Below, piece after piece: positions 15,244 to 24,200 of a stretch of DNA of 64,000 nt. Position 1 is the first letter of the stretch, and each line of letters opens with the position of its first letter. The notes beneath the pieces were generated by a model. That model did not search any database. It had not been told where the DNA came from and saw only the letters and a program-made list of their open reading frames with translations. The position numbers were made by a program, and so were the translations under genes. The DNA is from Desulfobacterales bacterium (GTDB lineage: Bacteria > Desulfobacterota > Desulfobacteria > Desulfobacterales > SURF-7), in NCBI GenBank assembly GCA_028277765.1, contig JANQFQ010000115.1, forward strand, positions 1 through 64,000, given 5' to 3'.

Positions 15244-15729
15244 ATGAAAAGAATTTATGCGCTTTTATTTTTACTGTTAGTTATGCCGGCTTTTATTTTT
15301 GCACAGGAAAAACCAACACCCGCAGAAGCAGGAAAAGTGATCGATTATTATTATAATGGGAAAGGGAGCAGTGTGGTACTGGTTGACTGTAAAATTTGTG
15401 AGGATATTGTCAAAGAAGGTGAAAACAAAAACGAATGCGCCAAAGAGATCACTGATGGACAGATTAATAAAGGGGAAAAAGCGATTTTGTGGATGAAGTT
15501 TCTTGTGCCTATGGGCGACGAAGCTGACATTACGCTCCGTTTTTCCAAAAATGATAAGATAAGGAAGGTTCTTGATTCAAAGGTTAAAGGCGCTATACGG
15601 TACCGGAATTGGAAAAGAATCCCGACCAATAAAGCAGGGATGTGGAAAGTAGATATTACCCAGGAAATCGGTGACAATGAAATAGCTCTGGGGACTAAAG
15701 GATACACGGTTGTTGAGGCAGCGCAATAG
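15244..15729 (+). CDS. Exported protein of unknown function with a CxxC motif
   Basis: This 161-residue protein has a signal peptide ([14 protein letters not shown], cleavage near residue 20) and a mature domain of about 140 residues. VDCKICEDI contains a C-x2-C pair, and another Cys lies at ENKNECAKE. The spacing suggests a disulfide or metal site, but no heme motif (CxxCH) is present. The C-terminal half is beta-rich with positive patches ([19 protein letters not shown]). I do not recognise the family. A strong GAGGAGGGAG ribosome site precedes the start. Confidence 0.75.
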   Translation: MKRIYALLFLLLVMPAFIFAQEKPTPAEAGKVIDYYYNGKGSSVVLVDCKICEDIVKEGENKNECAKEITDGQINKGEKAILWMKFLVPMGDEADITLRFSKNDKIRKVLDSKVKGAIRYRNWKRIPTNKAGMWKVDITQEIGDNEIALGTKGYTVVEAAQ

Positions 15730-15787
15730 TTTTACTACTGTTAGTTGCGCTACAAGCAATTTGTGCTGTCTGATTTGGGAGAATATT

Positions 15788-15976
15788 ATGGAATGCAATA
15801 AAGAACAGATACTTAAGTCGTGCAACTGCAGTTATGAACCGTGCCCTAGAAAAGGAAACTGCTGTGAGTGCCTCAGCTACCATTTGAAGAATAGAGAACT
15901 TCCTGCGTGCTGCTTCTCGGATGATGCTGAAAGGACCTATGACAGGTCTTTTAGTCATTTTGCGCGATTGATATGA
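15788..15976 (+). CDS. DUF6485 small Cys-rich protein
   Basis: This 62-residue protein has nine cysteines in a pattern typical of DUF6485: [25 protein letters not shown] and PACCF. It very likely binds zinc or an Fe-S cluster. These proteins occur in anaerobes and have no known role. The stop codon overlaps an ATG as ATGA at 15973-15976. That ATG begins a duplicated copy of the histone-deacetylase start, so the two genes were probably once translationally coupled. Confidence 0.8.
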   Translation: MECNKEQILKSCNCSYEPCPRKGNCCECLSYHLKNRELPACCFSDDAERTYDRSFSHFARLI

Positions 15977-16209
15977 CATCAGGTTCTACCGGCATTTTTT
16001 TCATTACCAGCATCGTAGGTTGGGTTGAGCCGACTTTCCCATGTTGGGTTGAACACCTTAACCCAACCTACACAATAAGTTGCAAACAGAATAGGAAGTA
16101 TTAAAGGCGAAACCCAACAAACGTATCTGGTATCAAATTTTCCCTCAATCCTCAGTCCTGTGGTTGATATGACATCAAGTTCTACCGGCATTTTTTTTCA
16201 TTACCAGCA
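15968..16209 (+). repeat. Direct duplication flanking an inserted hairpin element
   Basis: A 45-base segment at 15968-16012 is repeated at 16164-16209 with one substitution and one extra T. Between them lies about 151 bp carrying the hairpin GTAGGTTGGGTTGA ... TTAACCCAACCTAC (16014-16071). The second copy provides the 5' end of the deacetylase gene; the first copy is out of frame after the T run. Confidence 0.8.
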
Positions 16210-17032
16210 GGGGGACAGGCTGAGGGATTTCCCCGCGGCCCTGGATGGAATCTTGGATAAGGGTAATGTGATTTACTATGACGCCCTTTATGATTCTCCG
16301 CCAGATACCATGTATGATATACTCCCGATTCCAGAATCTGATCTTAGATGTGTCCATACACGTGAGATGCTAGAAAGGGTAAGGCGTACCGGCGAGTTTG
16401 AAGGTGCGCATTATTCGGCCGCCGGCACGGTTGCTGCTGCAGTTAAGATTATATCAGGAGAACTTACCAACGCCTTTGTATTTACCGGGTATGGGGACCA
16501 TCACGCAGGGAGCAGTTTTTTTGGCGGGGGGTGTTATCTTAACGGGATTGCTGTAGCAGCACATGTCATTAAAGAACGGTTTAACGTAAAACGTATTGCT
16601 GTTGTGGATACAGACGCCCACCATGGAGACGGCAGCTGGGAAATTTTTGAAACAAATCCTGACGCGCTTTACATCTGTTTCTGTTCAGGCCGGTCCTTTG
16701 AAAATAAAGGCAACGTGAATATAAATGTGCCCTATTCTGCTGGGGATGAAGGCTACCTTGCTCTTGCAGGGGATGCTTTTAACCGATGGATAAAACCGCA
16801 CCAGCCGGAGATTGTTTTCTGGAATTGGGGTTATGACGGTACATCAGGCGATTATGGCGACATGGGCTTAACTCACGGATTTCATTTCAAAATGGCCGGC
16901 CGCTTAAAACGGCTTGCCGAAGAGGTCTGTGAGGGCAGGATGGCCACGGTTTTATGCGGTGGCAGCAGAAGAGACCTTGCACGGGAACTTATTCCTGGTG
17001 TTATAAGGGCACTGGCCGGGCTTGAGATTTAA
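16169..17032 (+). CDS. Histone-deacetylase-superfamily hydrolase (AcuC/HdaH-like)
   Basis: This zinc-dependent amidohydrolase of about 287 residues would cleave acetyl or related groups from amines such as polyamines or lysines. The conserved active-site blocks are visible: GYGDHHAGSSFF, VDTDAHHGDGSW with the zinc Asp/His, and WGYDGTSGDYGD with the second zinc Asp. ATG 16169 is taken because the duplicated copy upstream has the same ATG coupled to DUF6485. No strong ribosome site is left after the insertion. The protein is somewhat shorter than typical AcuC. The substrate is unknown. Confidence 0.88.
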   Translation: MTSSSTGIFFHYQQGDRLRDFPAALDGILDKGNVIYYDALYDSPPDTMYDILPIPESDLRCVHTREMLERVRRTGEFEGAHYSAAGTVAAAVKIISGELTNAFVFTGYGDHHAGSSFFGGGCYLNGIAVAAHVIKERFNVKRIAVVDTDAHHGDGSWEIFETNPDALYICFCSGRSFENKGNVNINVPYSAGDEGYLALAGDAFNRWIKPHQPEIVFWNWGYDGTSGDYGDMGLTHGFHFKMAGRLKRLAEEVCEGRMATVLCGGSRRDLARELIPGVIRALAGLEI

Positions 17033-17644
17033 CCGGGGATGTGTAGTGAAAGACAGAGTGCCTAAAGTGCGCTAAAGTGCCTAAAGTTAATGTATCGCTC
17101 TGCTCTGCCATATTAAATGATCGTGCTCGCGATCTAAGGATTAGATTTGGTACTGGATAAAGAGGTGGTTTCCCTGACCTGGCGGTTTTAATCCAGCATC
17201 TAGTATTCCCGCTAAAAAGAAGCGGGATCTACGCTTCGCTACGACCAGCCATCTAGTATCTAGTATCCAATATCTAGAAAAAAGTGCCTAAAGTTAATGT
17301 TGGATTTTACATCATTACCTCTCATATCACGCAAACACCTAAATCATAGGTTTGGTTACGTTTTTCAATTAATTTTACATCATTATCAAAACCGGTAAGA
17401 CCAAAAGAACTATTATGTCCATTGCATTATCTCTATGCTTTCAGCGTTAAGGCATCCTTGGTAAACCCCAGCGGGATCTCCGCTTTTCATACTTGACTAA
17501 TCAGCTGTATTTTTTTATATTTATAAAGTTTTTTCACCATAAATATCTCTTTTAAACTTGGGAAAGAGCGTTTATGATTTTCCAGGCCTTTTTTCAGTAT
17601 CTTTATTTTTTTTGCGTTAAACCGATAAACAATGCGGGGAAAGT
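17033..17644. repeat. Intergenic region rich in short repeats
   Basis: No gene is seen over 612 bases. It contains GTGCCTAAAGTGCGCTAAAG-type repeats (17058-17092, again 17281-17300), CTAGTAT repeats (17191-17277) and a TCCCGCT/AGCGGGA hairpin (17207-17227). The last 150 bases are AT-rich and probably hold the promoter of the FlgT-like operon. Confidence 0.6.
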
Positions 17645-18847
17645 ATGAAAATTAAACACATCTCTTTGCTGCTTATCGTGTTGATGATTGTTCCGATGAG
17701 CTTATCAGACACGTTTGCCTCAACCCCTATAACAGCAGAAGGGCTGGCAGCGGTTGTGGGGGGGAATTCAGCTATTGCCCGTGACCAGGCGGTTAATGAC
17801 GCCCAGAGAAAAGCTGTTGAACAGGCTGTAGGCACAATGATTTCATCTCAGACGGTAATGGAAAATTATGAAGTATTAAGTGATAGTATATATTCCAGGA
17901 CTCAGGGGTATATACAGAACTACAGGATTGTTTCTGAAAAACAGGAAGGGAACCTGTATTATACTACCATTAGCGCGAATGTGGCGACTGGTGAACTTAA
18001 AAATGAGCTTTCCGCCCTAGGACTTCTTCTTGCCCGGAAGAGTATGCCGAGGGTTATGATAATGGTGGCTGAGCAGAATGTGGGGATGGAATATTATACT
18101 TACTGGTGGAGTGCTCTATCCGGCAAAGGAAATGTAGTGGCCGGACATGCTGATTTAACAGTGACCGAAAATATACTGATGCAGAAACTGTCTGAAAAAG
18201 GATTTAATATTGTAGACCATTCTGTGATGGCTAAAAATGTTAGGCTATCAAAAGCATATAAAATAGAGGCACTTACAGATAATGCCATTCAGCAGGCCGG
18301 TAGTATGTACGGCGCTGAGGTGGTCATTTACGGTAAGGCACTCGCGAAACTTGCCGGCTCGGTCAAGGGGACCTCAATGAAGTCATCCCAGGCAGATCTC
18401 TCCTTAAGGGTCGTCAACACGGACAATGGCCAGGTTATCGCTTCAGCCACACATCATGCGGCAGCCGTCCACCCCAGTGAAGTGGCATCAGGGACTGAGG
18501 CCCTGAAAAAGGCTGCTGAGGGGATTGCTGAAGACCTTATTGGCCAGATCGTCAGCCGATGGGGACGTGAAGTCAGCGGAAGCACAATGGTACAGATGGA
18601 GATAACAGGGGTTGGTTCATACAGTAACCTTGTGAAGTTTAAACAGGCGCTTAAAACCAGTGTGCGGGGGATCAGCGGTGTTCACCAACGTAGTTTTACT
18701 GCGGGAATTGCACTGCTTGATGTGGAATCCTCGGGAACAGCACAGGAAGTTGCCGACCAGCTGGCAATAACGCCTTTTCCCGGTTTTGCAGTGGAAATAA
18801 CCAATATCACTCAGAACACAATTAATATGCGGATGATGTCCCGTTAG
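17645..18847 (+). CDS. FlgT-like/DUF6175 periplasmic protein
   Basis: This 400-residue exported protein has a signal peptide (cleavage near FASTP, residue 26). The next 90 residues (AIARDQAVNDAQRKAVEQAV, then SRTQGYIQNYRIV) match the N-terminal domain of FlgT-type proteins, which in Vibrio forms part of the outer-membrane ring of the flagellar motor. The middle holds an AEVVIYGKA-type alpha/beta domain like FlgT_M; the C-terminal part is a further alpha/beta domain. No flagellar genes are near, so a flagellar role is unproven. It is followed by two lipoproteins with which it likely forms an envelope complex. Confidence 0.8.
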   Translation: MKIKHISLLLIVLMIVPMSLSDTFASTPITAEGLAAVVGGNSAIARDQAVNDAQRKAVEQAVGTMISSQTVMENYEVLSDSIYSRTQGYIQNYRIVSEKQEGNLYYTTISANVATGELKNELSALGLLLARKSMPRVMIMVAEQNVGMEYYTYWWSALSGKGNVVAGHADLTVTENILMQKLSEKGFNIVDHSVMAKNVRLSKAYKIEALTDNAIQQAGSMYGAEVVIYGKALAKLAGSVKGTSMKSSQADLSLRVVNTDNGQVIASATHHAAAVHPSEVASGTEALKKAAEGIAEDLIGQIVSRWGREVSGSTMVQMEITGVGSYSNLVKFKQALKTSVRGISGVHQRSFTAGIALLDVESSGTAQEVADQLAITPFPGFAVEITNITQNTINMRMMSR

Positions 18848-18930
18848 ATTAAGGAGACGTCAACCAAACATCCGATAGCAATATCATATTGGCATTTAAA
18901 AGAATTAAACTTTTTAAAAGGGGGTCCTTC

Positions 18931-19656
18931 ATGAAACGATTCGTGAGTTTTTTAGCTGTTATTCTTCTGTTTGCTTTTGTTACCGGATGCGGCGTAAAGG
19001 CGATACCGCCTGACCCGACCAATCCGATTAAACGGCTCGCGGTTTTACCGATGCAGAATGATACAACCGATGTTAATGGTCCGAATTATGTTAGGAAGAT
19101 CATGGTTGAACATTTGGCTAAACACAATTATAAGGTGATTCCTGTTGAAGAGACAGACAAGCTGTTAAGGGACCGCATTGGACTAACACTTGGCGGGCAG
19201 CTCATGAATGTGCCTCCGGAAAAATTCAAGGAGGTCCTTGATGTTGAAGGGGTATTGTTCGGCATATTGATGGATTTTAAAGAGACCTCCGTGGGGGTAT
19301 ACAATGTCAGAAAAGTTCGGGCTGATTTCAAACTAGTGCGAACCGATACCGGGGAGACCTTCTGGGAAAACGGCCTTGGCGTGAAATGCGAACAGGAAAC
19401 CAGCGGTCTTGCGGGCACGGGGGTTGCTATTGCGGCAGGTGTGCAGGATGCCAAGGATGAGGAGGTCCCATGGGTGTCAATCTCGGACAATTCGTTGATC
19501 GGGGATCAGGGAGCTGTTAATAACCTTGGTATAAACCTGGGTAAGAAACTGCTGGCAAAAGCAACCAAGACGTTTTTAAAGCGTGAGACCAATGAAATGG
19601 CAGCGCGTGTTTTGAGCAATATTCGCTCAGGACCTGGTGCTGGTGAGGAAGAGTGA
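18931..19656 (+). CDS. GNA1162/DUF799-like lipoprotein
   Basis: This 241-residue lipoprotein starts at ATG 18931, which has AAAGGGGGT upstream; an earlier in-frame start at 18889 is less likely. The lipobox is FVTGC. NPIKRLAVLPMQNDTTDVNG and VLDVEGVLFG fit the GNA1162/DUF799 family of outer-membrane-associated lipoproteins related to CsgG in fold. It is the middle gene of the FlgT-like/CsgG-like trio; the gaps are about 80-95 bases, compatible with one transcript. Confidence 0.8.
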   Translation: MKRFVSFLAVILLFAFVTGCGVKAIPPDPTNPIKRLAVLPMQNDTTDVNGPNYVRKIMVEHLAKHNYKVIPVEETDKLLRDRIGLTLGGQLMNVPPEKFKEVLDVEGVLFGILMDFKETSVGVYNVRKVRADFKLVRTDTGETFWENGLGVKCEQETSGLAGTGVAIAAGVQDAKDEEVPWVSISDNSLIGDQGAVNNLGINLGKKLLAKATKTFLKRETNEMAARVLSNIRSGPGAGEEE

Positions 19657-19750
19657 CCACGTGGTCAAATCCTATGACTGCGAGTTATATAAAAAAAGTA
19701 TTTAAACAACAAGAAAATTTAATTCCAAATTATTATTAAGGAGGAAAAGC

Positions 19751-20695
19751 ATGCTGAGGAAGAAAAAATTGTATTTAGCTTGTGTTATTTTAATCGGCGC
19801 AGTTTTTTTGTTTAACGGTTGTACTCCCAAAACCACCGGTGCTGTCAGGGATAATTCATCTCTTACCGGGATTTCGGATTCACTACCCCATGACTGCTCT
19901 CCACCCAAGCTGAGGGTAGGGGTTGTCGGTTTCAAGAACAATACCCCTTCCAGGGTTGTGGGTATTGGTGACGCTGCCACGGATATTCTCGGGACCATAC
20001 TTCAGAAGACAGGATGTTTTATCGTTATTCCGCAGCAGGACATGAAGAAAATCCTGGAACAGCAGTCATTTGGCACTTCCGGTGCCATCAACCCTGCCAC
20101 AGCAGCAAAAATGGGTAGGATCCTGGGGCTTAACGCGATTGTTACAGGTTCGATTACCGCGTATTCCGAGGCAGAAGAGGGGAGCGACTTGCTGGTGTAC
20201 CAGTCCAAAAAGCAGGTTGCCCGAGTCACGGTTGACTACAGAATTGTGGATACCACAACAGGGGTTCAGATTATGGCGGATTCCGGCCAGGGGGTGTATG
20301 CTAAAAAGACGGGCGGGGCGCTCGGTCTTGGTTCCAAGTCTTCATATGACACTAATCTCAGGGATGGTGCCTTAAGAGACGCGCTGACAAAGGCGATGGT
20401 CAATATGCTTGATCAGCTGGAGATGACTGAATGGACCGGTCGGATAGCCCAGGTCACAGGTACAAGCGTGGTGATTAATGCCGGCAAAAAAGAAGGTTTG
20501 CGGACAGGCGATATATTAGTTGTACAGGAACTTGGCCAAGAGGTTATTGATCCCCAGACACATATGTCTTTAGGGAGAGCCTTTGGACGGCTTAAGGGTG
20601 AATTGATGATCACAAGCGTTATGCAGAAAATGTCTATGGCGACGGTAAGATCCGGCACCGGCTTTAAGCGGAATGATATTGTGAAGATGAAATAA
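19751..20695 (+). CDS. CsgG-like lipoprotein with a C-terminal FlgT_C-like domain
   Basis: This 314-residue lipoprotein has lipobox LFNGC. The CsgG/HfaB-type domain covers roughly residues 50-215: LRVGVVGFKNNT, DAATDILGTILQKTGCFIVI, AAKMGRILGLNAIVTGSITA and DYRIVDTTTG. The last 90 residues (GRIAQVTGTSVVINAGKKEG, then LRTGDILVV) form a beta-barrel like the C-terminal domain of FlgT. CsgG proteins form outer-membrane export pores; whether this one does is unknown. A good GGAGG ribosome site is present. It closes the three-gene envelope operon. Confidence 0.85.
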   Translation: MLRKKKLYLACVILIGAVFLFNGCTPKTTGAVRDNSSLTGISDSLPHDCSPPKLRVGVVGFKNNTPSRVVGIGDAATDILGTILQKTGCFIVIPQQDMKKILEQQSFGTSGAINPATAAKMGRILGLNAIVTGSITAYSEAEEGSDLLVYQSKKQVARVTVDYRIVDTTTGVQIMADSGQGVYAKKTGGALGLGSKSSYDTNLRDGALRDALTKAMVNMLDQLEMTEWTGRIAQVTGTSVVINAGKKEGLRTGDILVVQELGQEVIDPQTHMSLGRAFGRLKGELMITSVMQKMSMATVRSGTGFKRNDIVKMK

Positions 20696-20724
20696 GATTG
20701 TTTTTCATAAAGTTACGGTAATAT

Positions 20725-20800
20725 AATGGTGGGCACAGCCCACCCTACGTTAACGTTCTCTGGACGCAATTAATCCGTAGGGTGGGCTGTGCCCACCATT
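20725..20800. repeat. Perfect 25-bp inverted repeat (GTGGGCACAGCCCACC type)
   Basis: Positions 20725-20749 are exactly complementary to 20776-20800, with a 26-base loop. TTTTTGC follows, so it can act as a terminator for the lipoprotein operon. I recall similar sequences dispersed in many bacterial genomes. Confidence 0.8.
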
Positions 20801-20850
20801 TTTGCTTGATACTAGATATTGGATGCAAAAAGAATGCTTGTTAAAATATT

Positions 20851-22254
20851 ATGCAAAAGCCGTTAAAAATATTATTTATTAAACCTTACGCGTTTACACC
20901 GAACCAGGCGATCGACGTTCCCCTTGGAATATTATATCTTGCTTCATACCTGCGAAAATACCTGGCAGATAGCGTAGACATACATGTGCTTGATTTAAGG
21001 CTCGTAACTAACAAACAGAAAGCGCTGGCTGAAAAGCTTGAGAGATTTAAACCGGAAATCGTTGGGATAAGCCTAATGGCGTTTGAAAATCAATTCATCA
21101 CGGAACATATTGACTGTTTTAAAGAATTTGCTCCTGAAGCAAAAATTGTCGTCGGTGGTCCTTATGTTACCAGTAACTATACGGAAATTTTAAAGGATAA
21201 CCCTGTTGATGTTGCGGTTATTGGAGAAGGAGAGAAGGTTTTTTTAAATGTGGTAGAAAACTATCTCTCGGAAAAGGACCCCCGTGACCTTAAAGGGATC
21301 GCCTATTTTGATGGTGAGAAAGTTATTTGTAATGGCAGGGAAGAATATATTGAGGACCTTGATTCAATACCATTTCCTGACTTCAGGGATATCAATTTAA
21401 AGGACTACTGGGACCATCCCATCCAGATGAACAGTGTACTTGCCAGGAAAAAGTATATTCATGTGATGAGTTCAAGAGCTTGTCCGTACAAATGTATATA
21501 CTGTCATAATATCTTTGGAGAAAAGTTGCGAAAGCGGAGCCCTGATAATTTTGTGGATGAGATTAAGATGTTGTACAATGATTTCGGGGTCAGAGAATTT
21601 CATATCGTTGATGATGTGTTCAATGTGGATCGTAAAAGGATGCATATCATTCTAAATAAAATTATTGACAGTAAGCTGGACATCAAGATGGCCTTTCCCA
21701 ATGCCATAAGAGGAGATATTTTAAGCAAAGAAGACATACTCCTTTTAAAAAAAGCAGGTGCCTACATGATTACAGTCGCTGTTGAGACAGCTTCAGAAAG
21801 GATACAGAAAATAATCGGGAAAAATTTAGATATTAACAAAGTAAAAGAGAATATTGAATTTGCCAGCAAGGCAGGGATGATTACAAAAGGATTTTTTATG
21901 CTTGGCTTCCCCGGTGAAACAGAGGAAGAATTATATAATACAATTGACTTTGCTGTTCATTCAAAGCTTGATATGGTAAAATTTTACGGTGTCGTTCCTT
22001 TCCAAGGGACAGGGCTTTATGATCTTGCGAAAAGTACTTATGAAAATTTTGGCGAAAAAATATACACTGCTTATACTTCTGACAGTTTTTATTATGAAGA
22101 AGTTACTGGCTTTAATTTAAAAAAACTGCAAAAGTCTGCTTATATAAAATTTTATAGTCCCCAAAGATTATTAAAATTATTTTTCAAGATTCCCCAAAAG
22201 ATATATTTTGTAAAAAATTTTATCTCTTTATCTCTCGGTGTATTATCAACATAA
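20851..22254 (+). CDS. Cobalamin-binding radical SAM protein
   Basis: This 467-residue protein has an N-terminal B12-binding-like Rossmann domain (residues about 1-150: KILFIKPYAF, VGISLMAFE, IVVGGPYVTSNY, VAVIGEGE). A radical SAM core follows with C211-x3-C215-x2-C218 (CPYKCIYC) and a GFPGETEEE glycine-rich motif. The DxHxxG cobalamin motif is not evident, as in many class members. Such enzymes methylate or rearrange unactivated carbons; the substrate is unknown. It stands alone between a terminator-like repeat and an AT-rich gap. There is no good ribosome site. Confidence 0.88.
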   Translation: MQKPLKILFIKPYAFTPNQAIDVPLGILYLASYLRKYLADSVDIHVLDLRLVTNKQKALAEKLERFKPEIVGISLMAFENQFITEHIDCFKEFAPEAKIVVGGPYVTSNYTEILKDNPVDVAVIGEGEKVFLNVVENYLSEKDPRDLKGIAYFDGEKVICNGREEYIEDLDSIPFPDFRDINLKDYWDHPIQMNSVLARKKYIHVMSSRACPYKCIYCHNIFGEKLRKRSPDNFVDEIKMLYNDFGVREFHIVDDVFNVDRKRMHIILNKIIDSKLDIKMAFPNAIRGDILSKEDILLLKKAGAYMITVAVETASERIQKIIGKNLDINKVKENIEFASKAGMITKGFFMLGFPGETEEELYNTIDFAVHSKLDMVKFYGVVPFQGTGLYDLAKSTYENFGEKIYTAYTSDSFYYEEVTGFNLKKLQKSAYIKFYSPQRLLKLFFKIPQKIYFVKNFISLSLGVLST

Positions 22255-22420
22255 TATCATAAATTTATACCAGGTGATTTAAAAATTAAACATTTAAAGA
22301 ATTATTTTTCTTGCAATCAGTCTTATAATATAGTTATTTATACCCGGTTAATATATTTAACGTATTATTTTTTTAAACTTTTTGGTATTCTATCAGAAAG
22401 TTGCGATAAGGGAACAGATT

Positions 22421-22843
22421 ATGGGCAAGATATTCCGTCCAAGCAACCGCGAAGCAAAACTCCTATCAAAAATTGAATCCTCCAAGGAACGGGCAAGGCG
22501 TCTTGCACTGGAAAATTTAAGGGACTGTGTTGAACAGCTGAGCAATTCTATAGCCATGGGACTTGTAGACGCTAAACTCGTTGAAACAACAAATAAGAAC
22601 AGTCTTGAAGAGCAGATTGCGGGGAGTCTTGACAAGCTTACCCGGCTGGATGATTTTGATATTGATTACAAAGTTGCTCCGTTTAGGCATATAACATCAC
22701 AGCCGAATGTTATCACCCTTTATGTTACCGCCTATGTTATTGAGACAATAATAGATCATAAGGATACTGTTGATATCTACGGATCAGATGAAGAAATATA
22801 TGTCTGTATTAACAAGCAGGTTTTAAAACATCTTCCTTTTTAA
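22421..22843 (+). CDS. Conserved hypothetical protein upstream of an RNase Z-like gene
   Basis: This 140-residue soluble protein has a basic N-terminus (MGKIFRPSNREAKLLSKIES), a helix, and a mixed alpha/beta half ending in a YGSDEEIYVCINKQVL strand pair. I do not recognise it. ATG 22421 is chosen because the preceding codons lie in an AT-rich leader. Its stop overlaps the start of the next gene as TAATG, so the two are co-translated and probably functionally linked. Confidence 0.65.
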   Translation: MGKIFRPSNREAKLLSKIESSKERARRLALENLRDCVEQLSNSIAMGLVDAKLVETTNKNSLEEQIAGSLDKLTRLDDFDIDYKVAPFRHITSQPNVITLYVTAYVIETIIDHKDTVDIYGSDEEIYVCINKQVLKHLPF

Positions 22844-23856
22844 TGTCCCTTTCCTTCCATCCCAGACTTGTAAACGGGCCGTTTGACGACCCTGGTCTTT
22901 TTATACCCTTCAGCTTTAGAAAACGGGCTTTCATGTTTGATCTTGGAGAGATGAACACCCTTTCATCAAAAGATATTATAAAGATCAGCCACATTTTTAT
23001 TACGCATACTCACATGGACCATTTCGTAGGATTTGACAGGCTGCTTAGGCTGCTACTCGGCAGGGAAAAGGATATTTATCTCTTCGGGCCTGAAGGATTC
23101 CTAAAAAATGTGGAAGGAAAACTGGCTGGGTATTCCTGGAACCTGGTGGACAATTTTGAAAACAGGCTGGCGCTACATGTAACAGAGGTTCGACAGGAAC
23201 AGAGCATTACAAGAGAGTATCTTTGTCAAGATCGGTTCATACCGGTCAGCGATATTAAAGAACGGCCTTTTACAGAGGTATTGCTTGATGAGCCAGGCCT
23301 TTTGGTATCATGCTTACACCTTGATCATGGAACTCCAAGTCTCGGTTTTTCCTTGAAAGAACAGTTTCATGTAAACATAAAAAAGGAGGCTGTTGCTAAA
23401 ATGGGGTTTGAAACCGGTCCATGGCTGAATGAATTTAAACAGGCACTATACAGCGGAATGAATCCTGATTCGGAATTTAAAGTGAACGTGGACAAGGGCG
23501 CAGGTGCTCCTGTAACGTTTATACTGGGTGAACTTTCAGAAAAGATTGCCGTGATTACACCCGGTCAGAAAATCACTTATATTGCAGATACAGGATGCAG
23601 CAGAGACAATCTAGATAAAATTGTTTTGTTCGCTTCTGAATCGGATCATCTTTTTATAGAGGCCGCTTTCCTGGAAAAGGACCGTGAAATGGCAAAGCAG
23701 AAGCATCACCTTACCGCGTGGCAGGCGGGGAGCATAGCAGGCCGGGCCAAGGTAAAGCGTTTTACCTTATTTCATTTTTCACCACGATATACAGACGAAG
23801 AACAGATTATCCAGGAAGAGGCTGAAAAGGCGTATCAGGCATGTCAGGATATGTAA
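22843..23856 (+). CDS. RNase Z-like metallo-beta-lactamase-fold hydrolase
   Basis: This 337-residue protein has the zinc motif HTHMDH (H55-x-H57-x-D59-H60). A central DHGTPSLGFSL, the Asp-containing YIADTGC and the C-terminal FHFSPRY with its preceding KHHLTAWQAG correspond to tRNase Z-type phosphodiesterases. It is longer and more divergent than canonical RNase Z and lacks a clear exosite insertion, so tRNA 3' processing is only a guess. It is translationally coupled (TAATG) to the upstream unknown gene. Confidence 0.75.
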   Translation: MSLSFHPRLVNGPFDDPGLFIPFSFRKRAFMFDLGEMNTLSSKDIIKISHIFITHTHMDHFVGFDRLLRLLLGREKDIYLFGPEGFLKNVEGKLAGYSWNLVDNFENRLALHVTEVRQEQSITREYLCQDRFIPVSDIKERPFTEVLLDEPGLLVSCLHLDHGTPSLGFSLKEQFHVNIKKEAVAKMGFETGPWLNEFKQALYSGMNPDSEFKVNVDKGAGAPVTFILGELSEKIAVITPGQKITYIADTGCSRDNLDKIVLFASESDHLFIEAAFLEKDREMAKQKHHLTAWQAGSIAGRAKVKRFTLFHFSPRYTDEEQIIQEEAEKAYQACQDM

Positions 23857-23880
23857 AACCGTTTTAGTACAATATAAAAA

Positions 23881-23909
23881 CCCTGGTCCTTTGGGCCAGG
23901 ATCTTTATT
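23881..23909 (+). terminator. Rho-independent terminator-like hairpin
   Basis: CCTGGTCC, TTTG, GGCCAGG form an imperfect 7-8 bp stem followed by ATCTTTATT, just after the RNase Z-like gene. Confidence 0.5.
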
Positions 23910-24200
23910 GCGGTAGTTCATTGACTAATGACTCTAGTTGTAGTATATCCCTAAAAATAATGAAAAAATGGATGTTTTTCAAGAAGGGTTTATAAAATAC
24001 TTAAGTAATAATATTTCTTCTGAACTGATTCTTAAGTTTGGCAATTATTACATTCTCTGGGATCTTTAAAAGAACGGCCACTCGGGCCGGGTTATTAAAG
24101 ATTACTAAACGTTTTTTCCAAAGGCCATTTTTTTGGCCAGTTTCATTGTAAGAGCATATAAATTGGTTGGGCTATCAATTCCCATTAGGAGGATAATAGG
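23910..24200. other. AT-rich leader before the binding-protein/barrel pair
   Basis: No gene is seen in 291 bases. It contains an ACGGCCACTCGGGCCGG GC-rich patch near 24074 and a GGCCA-T7-GGCC hairpin near 24123-24140 followed by AGTTTC. These could be leader structures, but no riboswitch class is recognised. A strong TAGGAGGATAATAGG ribosome site ends the region. Confidence 0.4.

Noticed and set aside
20725-20800. Origin or attachment site
   Set aside because: The sequence is a common dispersed hairpin followed by a T run, better explained as a terminator-like repeat.
23910-24200. Possible riboswitch before the PstS-like gene
   Set aside because: Hairpins are present but no known riboswitch core could be matched.
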